Assembly (NCBI GenBank): GCA_035288405.1
Contig: DATEAK010000359.1
Span: 1 to 14,077 of the forward strand
Direction of reading: 5' to 3'
DNA length: 14,077 nt
Source: JACPSX01 sp035288405 [NCBI: bacterium]
GTDB lineage: Bacteria > JACPSX01
Both the position numbers and the translations under genes were made by a program. The notes below the pieces were generated by a model. It made no database searches, was not told the origin of the DNA, and worked only from the letters and a program-made list of their open reading frames with translations. Of the stretch, positions 12,732 to 14,077 are shown in pieces (position 1 is the stretch's first letter; the number at the start of each line of letters is the position of its first letter).

Positions 12732-14077
12732 TTAATAGTGGAGCAAGCTATCGACCGGAGCATAGTCATCCGTCAAGACAGGGACATCGTCCATGGGCAG
12801 GGATGTTTCCAAGAGATTCTCCGAGGTACTGCTCAGGTAATAAAAAATTCCGCCGCGGCGGGACAGCTCGTGAGATCTGGCGATGAGTTCGGGCTTGGAA
12901 GAACGGACCGGATCACGACTGGCAACGACGATGACATTTTGTTCAATCTCTCCACCCACGGAGATATCGAAGCTCACAGGAAACACATAGACCTGAGGAA
13001 AGACGATTTTCAGAGTCTTCACCATGGAGCGCAGCATGGAACTCCTCTCCCCGCGCAGCGCACCGATGATGTTGGAGACCACGACCCCACGCGTCGAGAC
13101 CTTTCCCGCGAGCTCACGGTAAAACTCCACTGTGGTTAGATGAAACGGGATGGATTCGGCGAAATAGGCATCCAGGAAGACCAGATCGTAGCCTTGCTTG
13201 GAATTCAGGATGTAGAGTCGGCCATCCTGGGCGCTGACCTTCAGCTGGCCGTCCGGTCGGAAACCGAAGAACCGTTCAGCCACCTGCACGACTTCGGGAT
13301 CGATCTCCGCCACCTCGACCTTCATCTTGGGAACTTCATCCCGGTATTTCTGAGGAATCGAGCCGGCCCCCAGCCCCACGATCAAGGCGCGGCGGGCTTC
13401 GGGAGCGAAGAGGGAGCCTATAGTCATGGCCCGGGTATAGGGAAGATGCAAAACCTTCAGACCCTTAATGTAAATAGAACTCTGCTTGGAACGATCAAAA
13501 AAGAGATGGCGGGAGTCGCCCTCGTCGATGACCCGGATCCGATGGTAAAAAGAGTCCTTGGCAAAAATCTCCTTCCCGGTTGCAGGCAAATCTCGCTGCA
13601 GCAAAACCCCCGGACTCACCCCGAGAAGTGTAACCACCAGGGCCGGAATACCTAACACGAGCAGTCCCTGTAGCGAGCGGCGATGGCCAACCATGATCAG
13701 CGCGGCCAGCACCAGGAGGGTCGCCCCCAAACTATAGACAATCGCCTCCACCCCCAGAATGGGAATCAGGACAAAAGCGGTAAGAATCGTACCCAGGATG
13801 CTGCCGCAAGTGGAAACCGCGTAGAGGTTCCCGGCAGTGACCCCGACGCTTGTCAAGGCCGTGACGCTCAGACGCACAGCATAGGGGGAAACGGTCCCCA
13901 AGAAAATACTCGGAAGCAGGAAAAAGAGAGAGCTCGCCAAAAGCGGGCTCAGCCGACTGCCGAGCTGACTCGAGGCAATCGCCCGACTGACACTCGGGTA
14001 GAGGGTCGGCAGAACCACCACGGCGGCCCCGGCAATACCGATCAGAAGCGCCAGGGTCACGAACCGGGGACGGCGGG
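12732..14077 (-). CDS. Membrane protein with spermidine-synthase-like methyltransferase-fold domain (5' end outside window)
   Basis: The frame is open through the right edge; reading on past the GTG at 14060 gives RRPRFV, so the true start probably lies outside. The visible part has several hydrophobic helices, including GNLYAVSTCGSILGT (near 78-91 counted from 14060), typical of the membrane half of fused spermidine-synthase-like proteins. A soluble domain follows: YHRIRVIDEGDSRHLFFD near 172-189, the SAM-type glycine motif LIVGLGAGS at 226-234, acidic AEIDPEV at 251-257, QDGR at 278-281, YDLVFLDAY at 291-299 and IPFHLTTVEFYREL at 304-317. The fold and the aspartates match polyamine aminopropyltransferases, but such fused proteins are rarely proven spermidine synthases, so the substrate is left open. 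The protein ends DDYAPVDSLLHY, a common tail. Confidence 0.88.
   Translation of the reverse strand, partial: RRPRFVTLALLIGIAGAAVVVLPTLYPSVSRAIASSQLGSRLSPLLASSLFFLLPSIFLGTVSPYAVRLSVTALTSVGVTAGNLYAVSTCGSILGTILTAFVLIPILGVEAIVYSLGATLLVLAALIMVGHRRSLQGLLVLGIPALVVTLLGVSPGVLLQRDLPATGKEIFAKDSFYHRIRVIDEGDSRHLFFDRSKQSSIYIKGLKVLHLPYTRAMTIGSLFAPEARRALIVGLGAGSIPQKYRDEVPKMKVEVAEIDPEVVQVAERFFGFRPDGQLKVSAQDGRLYILNSKQGYDLVFLDAYFAESIPFHLTTVEFYRELAGKVSTRGVVVSNIIGALRGERSSMLRSMVKTLKIVFPQVYVFPVSFDISVGGEIEQNVIVVASRDPVRSSKPELIARSHELSRRGGIFYYLSSTSENLLETSLPMDDVPVLTDDYAPVDSLLHY

Overview
The window is a compact bacterial chromosome segment with moderately high GC (a rough impression of the high fifties percent, not computed). 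It carries ordinary, well-conserved genes, nearly all on the minus strand. The gene order rplM-rpsI-(argC)-argJ-rpsB-tsf-pyrH-frr-uppS-cdsA-dxr, the System I cytochrome c maturation genes ccmA/ccmB and the short EF-Ts suggest a Gram-negative-type lineage of the deltaproteobacterial, Nitrospirae or NC10 kind. That is inference; the sequence does not settle the phylum. Eight of the 17 visible starts are GTG or TTG, including ribosomal protein genes.

Layout, in minus-strand transcription order from the right edge. (1) 12732-14077: 5'-truncated membrane protein with a spermidine-synthase-like domain, then an inverted heptamer repeat array. (2) ccmA-ccmB, overlapping genes for the ATPase and permease of the CcmAB transporter, with a promoter candidate upstream. 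They converge on (3) a plus-strand ccdA-type thiol-disulfide transporter gene with a near-consensus sigma70 promoter. (4) Divergent from ccdA, a TTGACA/TAGCAT promoter drives rplM-rpsI, which ends at a strong intrinsic terminator. (5) A decayed C-terminal fragment of argC lies directly before an intact argJ. (6) An AT-rich promoter region and a two-hairpin leader precede rpsB. From there the run is rpsB-tsf-pyrH-frr-uppS-cdsA-dxr-pgpA-pncC-thpR-recA, with recA cut off by the left edge.

The large block joins translation (S2, EF-Ts, ribosome recycling factor), UMP kinase, envelope lipid and isoprenoid synthesis (undecaprenyl diphosphate, CDP-diacylglycerol, MEP pathway, phosphatidylglycerophosphate phosphatase), nucleotide salvage or repair (PncC), an RNA 2H phosphoesterase and RecA. 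From uppS onward the genes are separated by a few bases or overlap, so co-transcription of uppS to recA is likely. Wider gaps with possible RNA structures (tsf-pyrH, frr-uppS) may adjust expression inside the block.

I saw no CRISPR array, phage, transposase, tRNA or rRNA, and no candidate for a wholly new system. The most notable observation is the argC remnant between the rpsI terminator and argJ. After it come the structured rpsB leader, the tsf-pyrH hairpins and the heptamer arrays near the right end. No stretch over 300 bases lacks a gene.
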